Shown: positions 1 to 14,198, counted from the stretch's first letter. The stretch is 64,000 nt of DNA from Quercus robur (GCF_932294415.1 NC_065538.1:50034343-50098342), one strand, 5' to 3'. Made by a program: numbers and translations. The notes: generated by a model from the sequence alone, not told the origin.

Positions 1-690
1 CCTCAATATATGTAATCTTCTATTCAAATTTCATAACTTGAAATGCCTTTACAGTAAGTTAAGATGAAAGTTGTCTTATAAAAAAACTGAAATGATGTTT
101 CTTCAATGATTCTCTATTTTTTATAAATAAAAACATAAAGAATCTAACAATCAAGACAAAAGAAACAGTAAGCATGTATTTGTTTTGGTTCCCCCTAGGG
201 AGCTACTTTTGGCAATGCATTTAGATTAGGATTTTTTAATTTTCAACTCATATAAATCTTTTTTATAACCTTATTTTTTTGAGGTATAACATAATGTTTT
301 TTTTTTCAGAAAATGAACAAATGCAGAAAACTAGAGAAGTTGTTTTTCGAACTCCACTTGTTAAGTTGGCCAATATTCCTTTTTTCCCCCGTAATCTTTT
401 TAGGAGGGCCATTGAATTAGCTCAAATATTTTGGAAGGGGAACAATTCAAATTTGTGAATGTTTAAATTATGAAATATATACCAATGTCCACCACTGAAG
501 CTTCGACTATTATTAATGTTCTATCTTGATGGAATGATGGAAAATACAAGTATACAAAATGTATGAAGGATTAAAAAAAAAAAAAATTGAGAGGAACAAG
601 AAAATATTATTTTTTATATTGTGTTAGGTAGAAGGAATGATGATATGAGATTCTTTTCATTTAATTCAAAAATGATTGTCAAGGGTCTTA
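1..690. other. AT-rich intergenic stretch, nothing recognised
   Basis: No coding region, RNA gene or well-bounded repeat could be recognised. There are short poly-A and poly-T runs only. Confidence 0.6.
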
Positions 691-926
691 TAACTTAATT
701 GACACATTCTCATACCAAAAAAAAAAAAAAATACATCTAGGTGTACAATACAAAGAATAGTAGATATAACAATTGATGTGTGGCAACAAATCAACACAAT
801 AGAGATAATAACTGATGTGTGGCAACAAACGCATAAATGAGTTTGATGTGAGGCTTGGGGTGGGTTTGTGCGAGGGGTGGGGGGGTGGCAATTGCCCCCC
901 CTTGACCCCCTTGGCTTCGCCAGTGT
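691..926 (-). mobile_element. Possible hAT-like fragment inserted in the ubiquitin pseudogene
   Basis: On the minus strand this stretch starts with CACTGGCGAAGCCA, followed by a G-run and GGCAATTGCC. That resembles the terminal repeat of hAT elements of the Tip100 type (CAG-GGCGGAGCCA). It begins exactly where ubiquitin homology stops. It also holds a short imperfect direct repeat around GTTGCCACACATCA near 770-840. The other end and a target-site duplication could not be found, so the family call is weak. Confidence 0.3.
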
Positions 927-1290
927 TTGTTGTCCACGAGGGATTCCTTCTTTTTCCTGAATACGTTCCTTGATCCTTTCAATGATATTATTTGGCTCAA
1001 ATATCAAGTTCAACTATTAAAGTTCTTTTATGTTAAAAATTTTCACGAAGATCCTTGTTCCTCCTACAAGCCTTAAAACTGAATTATTCTAATTGTAGTC
1101 TCGAATGTTATAATCATCAAGAGTATAACCATCTTTTAAAGTTGTTATGTCTTGAAATATTAGCCAGACATTTTCAAGAGTGATACCTTCATTTTCTTGA
1201 ATCATGGCCCTAATGTTGTCAATAGTTGCTCTCAAACTCGAGAAGGCTATTCTCCCCCTCAGGAGTGACTCCATAATTTTTAAACTTAGA
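927..1290 (-). pseudogene. Degenerate polyubiquitin pseudogene, about one and a half units
   Basis: The minus-strand translation aligns with ubiquitin across a unit junction. First comes ATIDNIRAMIQENEGIT (ubiquitin has DTIDNVKAKIQDKEGIP), then LDDYNIRDYN, then SVLRLVGG where ubiquitin has LVLRLRGG. The next unit follows directly with RIFVK and then IIERIKERIQEKEGIPRGQQ. Stop codons fall near residue 68 of the first unit and inside the second, and the second unit ends at Gln-Gln where another repeat begins. It is therefore a decayed head-to-tail ubiquitin gene, not a working one. Homology upstream of about 1240 is weak. It could instead descend from a divergent ubiquitin-like polyprotein rather than classical polyubiquitin. 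Confidence 0.75.
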
Positions 1291-2076
1291 CCGTTCAAAG
1301 AACTATAAAAAAAAAAGGTTCAAAATTTTTGAGATTGGACAAGGGTTCAACGAATGTTGGACCGTGATAATGTCATAATCAATTTAATAATTAATTGAAT
1401 ACAAATAAATATATTTAATTTATCAATATTAGAAAATTTTACTAAAAAATATCTAAAAAATTTAAAAAACTTTCATATAAATTTTTGCAATTTTTATAAG
1501 GCTAGTATAAAATAATAAATCTTAAATAATAATAAAGATAAAAAATTTAGTAATAAATAAAGTAGAAATCATTTTAATCTAAAATAAAATATCATTTTTT
1601 AAATTTATCAATAGCACATTCATATGCAAAAGCACACTTTTAAAAATAAAAAAGTAATTTAGCAAAGAAATTTTTTTTAGTAATATGTATGCATTGAGAG
1701 GAGTTGAAATAGTAAAAGGAAATTATAATTTATTAATGCCTTAAAGTTACGATAAATATAATAATAGTTGTGAATTACTCATAGCTGAGCCAAGTGATTT
1801 GTTGGTCAAAGATATAGACAAAGATATTAAGGTTGGGGGCACCTTCAGTTAATATGATTCTCTGATAATAATAAAAAGGTTGAAATGCAATTTCGTTCAA
1901 TTGAATTCTCTAAGTTTCAAATTCATTCAATTTAAGTATTATGTTCAACTTCATTAAACATTTATGTAATCTTGGGATCACAATTTCCATTTATATTTTG
2001 ATGACTCTCAAAAATAACTTTTTTATCATGCATGTCTATACAACATCGCACATTTAGGAAGAATCAAAGCCAATAA
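1291..2076. other. AT-rich intergenic stretch, nothing recognised
   Basis: Very AT-rich DNA with no supportable open reading frame or bounded repeat. Confidence 0.6.
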
Positions 2077-2225
2077 TTAGTCACTAATAAGGCTGTCCAA
2101 CCCATCTGTCAAACCAACCCACCAGCCTAGGCTGATCAAACCAACTTGGAAACTGCCTGAACCAAGGCTTGTGATGGTCGGCAACAGGATCCAATATCCA
2201 AAACCCGATTTTAGTGGGTAGGTAG

Positions 2226-2568
2226 TGTTAAGGATAAGATTTGCTAGCCAAAATAGTGGTGTCGTGTAGCTGTGTTTTACTTGCATAATAGCTGCTGCAT
2301 AATGTTGTCGTGTAGCTGTAATGTAGCTGCATAAAATTCAAATTTAAATCTGATCTGTGTGGCAGCTGTAGATAGATATTTCAGCACCTGATTTGAATTG
2401 TAACAAAGTTTAGATTGAGATATGATGAGATAGGATAGGGTAGAGTTATTTATATTTTTGAACTTCTTGTATTTGAATTTCATATAGCTGTACAACTCTA
2501 TAAATGATAAGTCCCAAATCAAATTAGATTGGGTTTGCAAATCATATCAGATAATTATTATCTTTACA
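2226..2568 (+). repeat. 5' LTR of the Copia element
   Basis: 343 bp, starting TGTTAAGGATAAGAT and ending ATTATTATCTTTACA. The primer-binding site follows at once. Confidence 0.95.
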
Positions 2569-2581
2569 TGGTATCAGAGCC
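2569..2581 (+). other. Copia primer-binding site
   Basis: TGGTATCAGAGCC directly follows the 5' LTR and is the usual plant Copia match to the 3' end of initiator methionine tRNA. Confidence 0.85.
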
Positions 2582-5500
2582 ATTTGTAACTCACGTTTAA
2601 TTTTTTTTTTTTTTTTCCTTCATGGCCTCTTCCTCAATGTCCTCTACCCTAAACACAATGCCTACCCCTTCTCCCACCTCACTCCCATTCATCACCTCTT
2701 TACTATCAAATTAACCCGTGAGAATTACCTATTATGGAAAGCTCAAATTGTTCCATATCTCAAGGGGCAACATCTCTATGGCTATCTCGATGGAAGCACT
2801 CCTGCTCCACCTCAGTCTCTCACTATTGAAGTCGATGGAGACGTACAAGTCATCCAAAATTCGGACTTCGGTCACTGATATTTACAAGACCAGATGATCC
2901 TCAGTGCCATAATATCCTCCCTCTCTGAGCGTATTCTAGCTCATGTGGTCAAATTCAACACATTAAGGGACGTGTGGCAAGCCTTAGAGAAAATGTTTAC
3001 CTCTCAGTCAAGGGCTCGAATAATGCAAATCCACTATCAGCTCGCCACTTTGAAGAAAGGTAATTCCTCAATTGCTGATTTTTTTCACCAGTTTACAACA
3101 CTGGTTGATACATTTGCTGCTACTGCCTATGCCTTGAACGATTTTGAAATCAACTCTTTTCTTTTAGCTGGTCTGGGATCTAAATATGATTCCTTTGTCA
3201 CATCTGTGACCATAAGAGTGGATCCTCTCACAGTTGATGAATTATATGGGTATCTGTTAGCTCATGAATTGCGGCTTGAACATCAACAACCAACTGTTGA
3301 CCTTCAACTTGCCAGAGCAAATTTTGCTGCAGGACGTGGAAACTCCCACGGCGGTTGTGGTGGTGGTAGCTCTTTTCAATATGGCCGTGGGCCTTCCTCT
3401 AGCACATAGAAAAATTATCAAGGCCATGGGCGTGGAAATGGTTCCCCAACAAACCGTCCCGTGTGTCAAGTTTGCCACAAACTTTGTCATACAGCCTTGA
3501 AGTGCTATCATAGGTTTGATAATTCTTATTCTGCAGATCCTAGCAGCAACATGCACGCCTTGCTCACTACTTCTCAGACGGCTCCGGATCTCAATTGGTA
3601 CCCGGATTCTGGAGCCACTCATCATCTCACTGTTGATCTTGCAAATCTAAATGTGAAGGGTGACAAGTATCATGGTCCTGATCAAATTGGAATTGGTAAC
3701 GGTCTTGGTTTGACTGTAAAACACATTGGTTCTACTCATTTATCTACCCAAACTTCTTCCTTTCTTTTAAATGATGTTTTACATGTTCCTCATATTACCA
3801 AAAATTTGATTTATGTTCACAAATTTACTACTGACACAAATACATTAATTGAATTTCACCCTACTCATTTCTTTGTGAAGGATCGCACAACAGGGAAGGT
3901 TCTGCTACACGAGCTGAGTAAAGATGGACTGTATCTATTTCCTCCTGCTTTCAATAAAACTCCTTCGTCGTCTTCTACCTTTGTTGGTGAACGCACTTCT
4001 TCAAATCAATGGCATTCACGACTTGGACATCCTGCCTTTAAAGTTGTTCGTCATGTTCTGTCTAGGTTTAGCTTGCCTTTTAGTTCAAATAAAATTGTTC
4101 GCTCTTGTTCTGTTTGTTTCAGTTCTAAAAGTAAACAACTTCCTTTTGGTTTGTCATGTACTCAAGTTAATTCTCCATTGGAATTAATTTTTACTGATAT
4201 TTGGGGTCCTTCTCCCATTTGTTCTAAATCTGGTTCTAAATATTATGTTTCTTTTATGGATGCTTACAGTCGTTATACTTGGCTCTATCCCATGACAAAT
4301 AAAAGCGATGTTCTCTCTATTTTTATTAAATGGCAAAAATATGTTGAACGATATTTTAATACCACAGTTAAAATGGTTCAATCGGATTGGGGTGGAGAAT
4401 ATTGTTCTCTACATAATTTTTTACAAAATTGTGGCATCACTCACCGTGTTTCTTGCCCTCACACCCATCAACAAAATGGTGTTGTTGAGCGTAAGCATCG
4501 TCATGTTGTAGAAACAGGTCTAGCCTTACTGTATCATGCCAAGGTTTCACTTCAATATTGGGATGAAGCTTTTCAAATGGTGTGTTATTTAACTAACTGT
4601 CTTCCAACCTCCACTCTAAAGAATCAATCTCCTTTTGAAAAACTTTTTCATCAAGCTCCTGATTATAATTTTTTACGTGTTGTTCTTGTTGGCCAAATTT
4701 GAGACCCTACAATTCCCATAAGCTTCAACCATGTTCTATTCCATGTGTTTTTCTTGGTTACAGCCTACTTCATAAAGGCTATAAATGTTTGCATCTCTCT
4801 TCGAATCGTGTTTATATATCTCGTAATGTTATTTTTGATGAAACACACTTCCCTTTTGCAGTCAGTCCTGTTGTCTCTCAATTAAATTCCATGTCATCAG
4901 GTATAGATTCATCACAGGTACAACCTGCCAGCCCGGGGATAGCATTGCCCATCTGTGTTGGGCCTCACTTATCTCAGCCAATGCCTTTTCAAGCTTTGGC
5001 CCACTCTTCACTTACTCCACCTGACACTCTCGGCCCAACAGATCAAGCCCAGCTCACCTCTTGCCCTATAATTACATCTGATCAATCACATGCTCCTTCA
5101 CAAATTCATGCCTCCTCACAGATTGCCACTGAACCTCCTGTTTCAAATATCCCTTTGATTAATCAGCCCTTTAACGCTTCACCCCAAGATCCATCCTCTC
5201 ACCCCATGACTACTTGCTCCAAGAATCACATTTCCAAGCCTAAGTCCTTCACTGATGGGACTGTGAGATACCCTTTGCCTCGTGCTTTCCTTGCTGATGG
5301 TATTGATGTCAATATTTCGGCAGAACCAACTTGCTATACCTTGGCAATGAAAGATCCCAAATGGCGTGTTGCAATGAATCTTGAATTTGATGCCTTACTA
5401 AAAAATCAGACTTGGGAACTAGTTCCATCTCATGTTGGTCGGAACATTGTTGGCTGCAAGTGGGTGTTTCAGATTAAAAGGCTTGCTGATGGCTCAGTTG

Positions 5501-6866
5501 AACGGTACAAAGCCCGTCTCGTTGCTAAGGGCTTCCATCAAGTTCCTGGTGTTGATTATGGTGAGACTTTCAGCCCTGTGATCAAACCCACTACAGTACG
5601 CACCGTCTTATCTCTTGCTATGTCTAAAGGTTAGGTTTTACGTCAATTTGATGTTCAAAATGCCTTTTTACATGGCAATCTGTATGAGGATGTTTACATG
5701 TCTCAACCTTTGGGGTTTTCTCATCCTCAATTCCCTAACCATATCTGCAAATTGAAAAAGGCACTTTATGGGTTAAAGCAATCTCCCCGGGCGTGGTTTT
5801 CTTGCCTCAGTTCTCGGTTAATTGCACTGGGTTTTTATGGTTCACGGTCCGATTCGTCTCTATTTATTTATCATAGTACTGCTGTCACCATTTATTTTCT
5901 AATATATGTGGATGATTTGATTGTTACTGCCTCTCAGCCTTCGGCCATTGATACTCTGCTTCGTCACTTGCAACTTGATTTTGCCATTAAAGATTTGGGC
6001 AATTTGAATTTCTTTCTGGGTGTTGAAGTCTTGCCTACTACTAATGGATTGTTGTTATCTCAGAAAAGATATATTTTGGATCTTTTAGGCAAAACAAAAA
6101 TGCTAGAAGCAAAGCCCCTTAGTTCTCCAATGGCTTCCTCCACTAACCTTTTTGTTTTTGAAGGGGATCCTCTTCCTGATGCTACTTTATACAGAAGCAT
6201 TGTTGGAGCCTTGCAATACTTGTCTCTCACTCGCCCTGACATTACCTTCATTGTCAACAAGCTTTCTTAGTTTATGCATCGTCCAACTACCATTCACTGG
6301 CAAGTTGTCAAGCGACTTCTACGGTATCTCAAACAGACCATTCACTTTGGTTTACAGTTGAAGCAATCAAAATCTCACTCTTTTCAAGTTTTTTCTGACG
6401 CGAATTGGGCTGGATGCCGTGATGATTGTCGTTCAACTGGAGGTTTTTGTGTATTTCTTGGTGACAATCTCATTTCTTGGGGTTGCAAAAAGCAAAAGAC
6501 CGTTGCTCAGTCTAGTCCAGAGGCGGAATATAAAGCTCTTGCTAATGCTACTGTAGAAACTAAGTGGCTATGTGCTCTTCTTTTTGAGCTTGGTGCCCCT
6601 GTTACTTGTTCTCCAGTGCTATGGTGTGACAACATTGGTGCCACTTATTTGTCGTCTAATCTGGTTTTCCATACCCGTACAAAGCATGTTGAGATTGATT
6701 TCCATTTTGTTCGAGATATGGTTGGTGATGGTTCCCTTGTGGTTCGTAATCTGTCCAGCAAAGATCAGTTAGCTGATATTTTCACCAAGCTGCTTTCTTC
6801 TTCTCGATTTGCTATGCTTCGGACCAATCTCAACGTTCTTCCAGCACGGTTGAGCTTGTGGGGGAG

Positions 6867-7209
6867 TGTTAAGGATAAGATTCGCTAGCCAAAATAGTGG
6901 TGCCGTGTAGCTGTGTTTTACTTGCATAATAGCTGCTGCATAATGCTGCTGTGTAGCTGTAATGTAGTTGCATAAAATTCAAATTTAAATCTGATCTGTG
7001 TGGCCGTTGTAGATAGATATTTCAGCACCTGATTTGAATTGTAACAAAGTTTAGATTGAGATATGATGAGATAGGATAGGGTAGAGTTATTTATATTTTT
7101 GAACTTCTTGTATTTGAATTTCATATAGTTGTACAACTCTATAAATGATAAGTCCCAAATCAGATTGGATTGGCTTTGCAAATTATATCAGATAATTATT
7201 ATCTTTACA
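6867..7209 (+). repeat. 3' LTR of the Copia element
   Basis: 343 bp, the same length as the 5' LTR and about 96 percent identical by eye. A purine-rich tract ending GTGGGGGAG precedes it. Confidence 0.95.
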
Positions 7210-7709
7210 AGCAGAAGGGTCTTAGATTCAAAATCTCATTACAACTGACCTAATTGATATCCACCACCCATAGCCTCTGTTCTCAACTGTATGAAGAGAT
7301 CTACGGTCAGATCTTGACAGATCTAGCCAGATCTTGTGTAGATCTGGTGAGATCACGTCAAGATCTCTCTAGATTTAGAGGATTTTCGGTCACATATGGC
7401 CGAATTTCGGCTGCTTCCGGTGGAATACCGGCCAATCTCCTCCTCCTTGACCCCGACTAAAACCCAATGCATATCTAACCAGTTTGTCTTGACTTCTTCA
7501 CAAGTTTGTAGTGGGTCTGAAAACTTTTCACTTAATTTGGTTAAGTTGGTTGTGGGTTGGGCATAAACCTGACTCGGATTGACCCATGGACACCTTTAGT
7601 CACAAACTTACCATGAACAGCATCCTTGGCCATAGCAATTGGGCCAATATTGGCAGAAAATGCATGTGTTGGGTTTATAAATTATATTGCAGTAACTATC
7701 ACTCAATAA

Positions 7710-7781
7710 TCCGTTGTAGTCTAGTTGGTTAGGATGCCCGGCTCTCACCCGGGTGACCCGGGTTCAAGTCCCGGCAACGGA
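7710..7781 (+). tRNA. tRNA-Glu (anticodon CTC)
   Basis: This is a 72-nt cloverleaf. The acceptor stem TCCGTTG pairs with CAACGGA. The D-arm region is TAGTCTAGTTGG, the anticodon loop CTCTCAC gives anticodon CTC, and the T arm is GGGTTCAAGTCCC (B box). A run of T follows at about 7790, which fits a Pol III terminator. There is no intron. The anticodon stem is CCCGG/CCGGG, while I recall CTCGG/CCGAG for the usual plant gene, so both sides appear to have changed together and pairing is kept. The RPL11 gene starts 178 bp downstream on the same strand. Confidence 0.96.
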
Positions 7782-7844
7782 AATTTTGCTTTTTTATTTT
7801 GTAAAATTGAGGGGCATATCGTAATTTGCTACAACCAACACCAA

Positions 7845-7869
7845 AAACCCTAGCTCTAAGCAAACCCTA
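7845..7869 (+). promoter_or_regulatory. Two telo-box motifs in the RPL11 promoter
   Basis: AAACCCTA occurs at 7845-7852 and again at 7862-7869, about 90-115 bp before the RPL11 start codon. Telo-boxes are typical of plant ribosomal-protein and elongation-factor promoters. A weak TATA-like TATTATAC follows at about 7876, then a pyrimidine-rich CTCTCTCTC leader. Confidence 0.7.
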
Positions 7870-7958
7870 CTCCTATTATACCCTCAAATATCTCTCTCTC
7901 TCGCTCAGCTTCTCAGCCATTTCGCCTCAGTACTCTGCTCCTCCACATCCACACAACA

Positions 7959-10146
<2,188 letters not shown>

Positions 10147-12039
10147 CTAAATCTCCTTTATAGCCTTTGATAAATTAAAGTTTTGGCGAGCTGTTACCTT
10201 CCTTTGGTTTCTTTACCAGGATTTATATTTTGTCTGAAGAGATTATGAGTTACATTAGTTTAAGTACTTTCCGGTGATTTAATTTTTTAACTCTCGATGC
10301 TTTAATATATGGGAGTTTGATATCATTTCTGCCTCTGCTCTCAATTTCTGTACGTTAGGTTCAATATGAATTGCATTGCTGGTTGGGTCTTGTACTGCCT
10401 TGTATTTGTTTTGTTCACCTGATGGTTCATTATCTCTAAACTGACTCAACTGAGTACTCAAAGCTGCTAATTACACTGGCCGCTAACCTTCTGGCTTGAT
10501 ATGTCACTGCCTCTTCAGTATGATGGTCCAGTTATCTGATAGCTGCTTAATAGTGTTGTGGTTGGTTGCTGGCTCACGGGCTGTATTTTGGAGTATACAT
10601 GATACCAACTCTTGACATTTATTCGAAATCCATAAACTCTGAGGAATTTGTAACCTCATCATCTTTTCAAGTGAGATCCCTAGTGTTACTATGATTCCCA
10701 GGCGAAAACCACTTAGAATTTTTGTTTAATCAAATATACTGAGAGGCTTTCAAAGTTGTTGACATCATAATTATCACTCATGACCTCTCTTCCAAGAAAC
10801 CCGTACTGTCATGAGAAAAATTTGTTGATGTTTTTGCCTCATAAAAGATTGAATATGGGAAATTGACACATCTAGTAGTTCGCTTCTGCTTCGTAAGACA
10901 GGTTGATCAATTTCTACGCCTGCTCAATTATGGCAGATGAGATAAGGCTTTTGCTTCTAGTTTGGCCAATTTTTGGGAAAATTGGGATTCTACTAGTTAT
11001 TTGGCAGAGGCAGGCTGGTATTTATGTTTTTGATGCAGCATTTGGTAGACACTGTTATTGACCTCAGAAGGATCAAGACAGTAGTCCTCATCTCAAATCC
11101 ATCCATATTCCAGATCGACTATATAAAATCATGAAATACGTGTCCCATGCAATATAGCTATAGCTAGCAACGTTTTATGGCCTACAATCAAATTAGATTC
11201 AGAAACCAATCGCCAACATCTAAACCACCCTTCCCTCTTTCATATGAAATAATTCTTACTATTTGCTTACTATGTTGCTCCAAGAGTGGCAGAGAAAAGA
11301 GATAGTGGCTCATATATTCTTAATGAGAAGTAACATTGGTCTCTAGTCTCATGGGTGGTGGTGAGGGGTGAAGACCCTCCTCAGTATGGTAAGGGTATAT
11401 TGGAAAATTTTAATACACCGAGCTAGGGTTTCTTTAGAGGCATATAAAATCATTGTAAACCCTTCATTTCTGATAGTGAAATTTTCCACTGCTCAATATC
11501 ATGGATGTAGGCACGCTGTTGAACCACATAAATTTTGGTGGTGATGTTCACTCTATTTTTCACTAACATTGCTAAGATCTGAAATCTTAAACAGAGCAAT
11601 CACATAATGCTGTGGCAACTTGACCAGGAGAGAATAAACCTCTTGAAAGTTGCATAATAAAAGTTCGGATTAAACAAGTGAAAACTGTAGAAATTGTTCA
11701 AGATTATCAAAATTACGCAATACTTACATCTATCAAAATTTGGGGGAGGGGAGGTATTTGGCACCTTGTACATAATGCTGTTTTAACTGCATGAGGGTTC
11801 AATTAAATAGAATCTGTTCATGGAGCTAAAATTTACATGTCATGAAAATTAGAGCTGTTAAACACATTTGAAGCAAACAACCAAACATAAAAATGAAAGC
11901 AAGACACTAGCACCAAAAGAGACGGACCTTCAATGACAAATCACATGAAAAATTGGAAGATCAGCTTCTTTTGTCATTCCTTTATAACTTCAACCTCCTG
12001 GTTCTATTTTTTCTCATCACAGGAACACTTCATATTCTT
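10147..12039. other. RPL11 3' flank and intergenic DNA
   Basis: No gene was recognised. The first few hundred bases are probably the RPL11 3' UTR. The stretch near 11340-11600 resembles the end of a Copia LTR and is listed separately. Confidence 0.5.
11340..11600 (+). mobile_element. Possible old LTR fragment of Copia type
   Basis: The order of elements here (a TAGGGTTTC stretch, a CATATAAAA TATA-like site, AGTGAAATTTTCC, then GGATGTAGGCA and GAACCACATAAAT) is like the 3' half of many plant Copia LTRs. Neither end nor a target-site duplication was found. This is pattern recognition only. Confidence 0.35.
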
Positions 12040-14198
12040 TTAGGACCTCAGTAATTCTATGAGCTCACTCTTCTTCAGTTTCGAGTAACCCTTTAATCCT
12101 CTAGACTTTGCTAGATCCTTAAGTTCTGTTAGTTTCATTTCCTCTATTCTCGGCAACTTTAATTCCTTTCTTCCAGCTCTGGCCTGAGATGCGTCATCAT
12201 TCAACTTGAGTATCCTTTCTCTTGGGGTTGATGGAGATGGTATTGGTGATCTCTTAACAAACTTAGATGGCAGCCGAGTTGGCTTTAAGTATGCTTCATT
12301 ATTCAACTCAAGCATCCTTTCTCTTTGGGTTGATGGAGATGGTATTGGTGATCTCCTCACAAACTTAGATGGCTGCCGGGTTGGCTTTAAGTCTGCTACT
12401 GGAGGACTTTTCTGTAGTTGTTTTTCTTTCTTAGCCACACGTCTTCTTCTTGTCAACACCTTATCACCTTCCTTGTTCGAAGTTTTTTCTACAATAACAA
12501 GAGAGTCTGAATTACATAAACAATATTAAAAAAGAAAAAGAAAATAGGGATTGTAATAATTATATAAAAAACTAATTGTTGCATACAACACTGACACTTG
12601 ATTAATTTTCTTGCTCAGAAAGTGAGATGTGAATTTTTCAATAATAAGTTTTATGCGTTCTTCAAGCTTGTCCTTTTTTCTTGCATGCCAATGAAATCAA
12701 AAAATTAAAGAATATTTCAGCTTCAAGTTTCCCTGCGATATCAGTATATCTTGTCATAACTTACAATTTCACAACAGTAACAAATGTGACATCTACCTGC
12801 ATCACCTTTCACTTGCTTTCTTGATTTGCGAAGAACCTCCAGAACTGATTCAGGTGAGGTCTTATCCTCGGACAAGTTGGAATTTCTCTTAGTTTTTACA
12901 GACTCATCCTTTGAGATTGCAGATTGAATTCGTCGGAACATAGCGATGATCTCTTCCTGGTTAGATGAGTTGGATTTTTCACCATTGGATGATTGAGGTG
13001 TCTCATTTTCGTCCTCTGATGTTCTTCTTGAGGCAGAACTTCTCCAGGGAGGTCTACGTCTTCCATTTTCACCAGATCTTATGCTTGAAACAGTTAACTG
13101 ATGAAAGTCCTTTGGTGAGTCAAACAGTGAAGGCCTATCTGCAGTCTCTGCCAAATTTAAAAAGCTGCATCAAAAAATGATCATTCAGTCTATATTTATA
13201 AAACGTGCGGGCCAAAAACATCATTATATATGATATCCAATCTTCAGTGTAAGGCTGTAAGCTAATAAAGAGGGAATGACAGACTCAGATATAGTCAATT
13301 AGAAGCATACAAACAAGAATACGTTCAAGAAGAAGATAATGTCTATATACAAATAAAAATAAGAGTGATACAATGTCTTTGAACTATGATGACATTCCAA
13401 GATCACAGTAACTAAATATTGCAACTTCTCTCAAAACCAAGCAGAACAAGCACTTCAATAGAGGAGCTGCATAAGTGCTCCACTTTTTCGGATGTCAAAT
13501 TATATTCTTGACTCCAGACATCCTAGAATCTTCTTTTTTTCCCCCCAAAATAACCTTAAGCAGTTTAAAAACACAGATTTTTAATTTTGGGGTTGGACAT
13601 TCAGGTGAAAATGAAATGTCAGACTAAAAGTAGACAGATTGAGGTTAGGACTAATTGCCTAGTAGCCGTGGAACCCGGCAGCCATTATTATTCACTCAAA
13701 ATAAGAAGCTAAGTTTATCATATCTACTTGAATTACTACTTGTTCTAACAACAATTTAAGTTTAGGCATCAATTTGAACATCAACCATCAATCAAATGTT
13801 CCTTCTGAACACAGCACAGTGTAACAACAAAGGTATTGCCACACGGGTGGCACACTCCAAATCATCAAAACCCAACACAGATTCCTTATAATTACTACAA
13901 TTCAATCACAAAAACCAATAACTAAGCATAAAGACAGCAACTCAGTGCTTCAAATCTCAACCACAGTACAATACCAATACACCAATATCTCACCCACAAA
14001 AAAAGAAATAAAGGACGGGGGTGGGGGGGGAGGGGTGTTTGCATGTGGGAATGGGAAAATAGGAGGTGGGTTCTTCAAAAATTTGATACCTTTGAGAGAG
14101 CAAATGCGTTTTCCCAGCCTGGATTGCCTGCCGAATGAAAGAAAAAAGGGAAATTGAACAAGGGTAGAGTGAGAATGTACAAATACCACTGCATTCAT
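12040..14198 (-). CDS. Rho-N (SAP-like) domain protein, probably plastid, three exons
   Basis: The spliced model has exons 14198-14090, 13147-12797 and 12488-12040, 909 nt and 302 residues, and all joins keep phase. The N-terminus (MNAVVFVHSHSTLVQFPFFL, then basic residues) looks like a plastid transit peptide. The middle is low-complexity, Ser/Arg/Glu-rich and probably disordered. Next come two near-identical 33-residue repeats that start LKPTRQPSKFVRRSPIPSPS and LKPTRLPSKFVKRSPIPSPS, 34 codons apart. The C-terminus (MKLTELKDLAKSRGLKGYSK, then KSELIELLRS) is a typical Rho-N/SAP-like helix-extended-loop-helix that binds RNA or DNA. Relatives are Arabidopsis At4g18740 (called Rho termination factor) and RHON1, which acts in plastid RNA processing or termination. 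The first exon is the least certain: the acceptor at 13148 was chosen because it keeps the frame. DOT4 starts 324 bp away on the opposite strand. Confidence 0.8.
12193..12402 (-). repeat. 102-bp in-frame tandem duplication in the Rho-N protein exon
   Basis: Two copies with a period of 102 bp encode the two 33-residue Pro/Ser/Arg repeats. The difference between copies is small at both DNA and protein level, so the duplication looks fairly recent or is homogenised. Confidence 0.85.

Larger units (their letters stand above)
2226..7209 (+). mobile_element. Ty1-copia LTR retrotransposon, broken fossil
   Basis: The element has 343-bp LTRs, a primer-binding site matching the initiator Met-tRNA type (TGGTATCAGAGCC) and a purine-rich tract just before the 3' LTR. 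In Copia order it shows gag (about 2.6-3.5 kb), protease with a DSGATHH motif, integrase (about 4.0-4.7 kb), reverse transcriptase with YVDD (about 5.4-6.2 kb) and RNase H (about 6.3-6.8 kb). It looks nearly full-length but broken, with around five interruptions. The LTRs differ at about 13 of 343 positions, so insertion was perhaps one to three million years ago under common plant rates. It lies inside an hAT-like element. The 5-bp flanks are similar but not identical (GGTAG and AGCAG). Confidence 0.95.
2077..7603. mobile_element. hAT-like non-autonomous element split by a Copia insertion
   Basis: The identical 8-bp sequence TTAGTCAC flanks the unit at 2077-2084 and 7596-7603, as expected for an hAT target-site duplication. 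Just inside are inverted ends: AAGGCTGTCCA on the left and, reading inward from the right, AGGTGTCCA. Without the nested Copia element (2226-7209) about 530 bp remain, with no transposase. The right half holds six AGATCT palindromes between 7297 and 7366, possibly sub-terminal repeats. The family call rests on terminal sequence and duplication length only. Confidence 0.65.

Noticed and set aside
7845-7869. AAACCCTA repeats as interstitial telomere sequence
   Set aside because: Only two separated copies just upstream of a ribosomal-protein gene, the normal place for telo-boxes.
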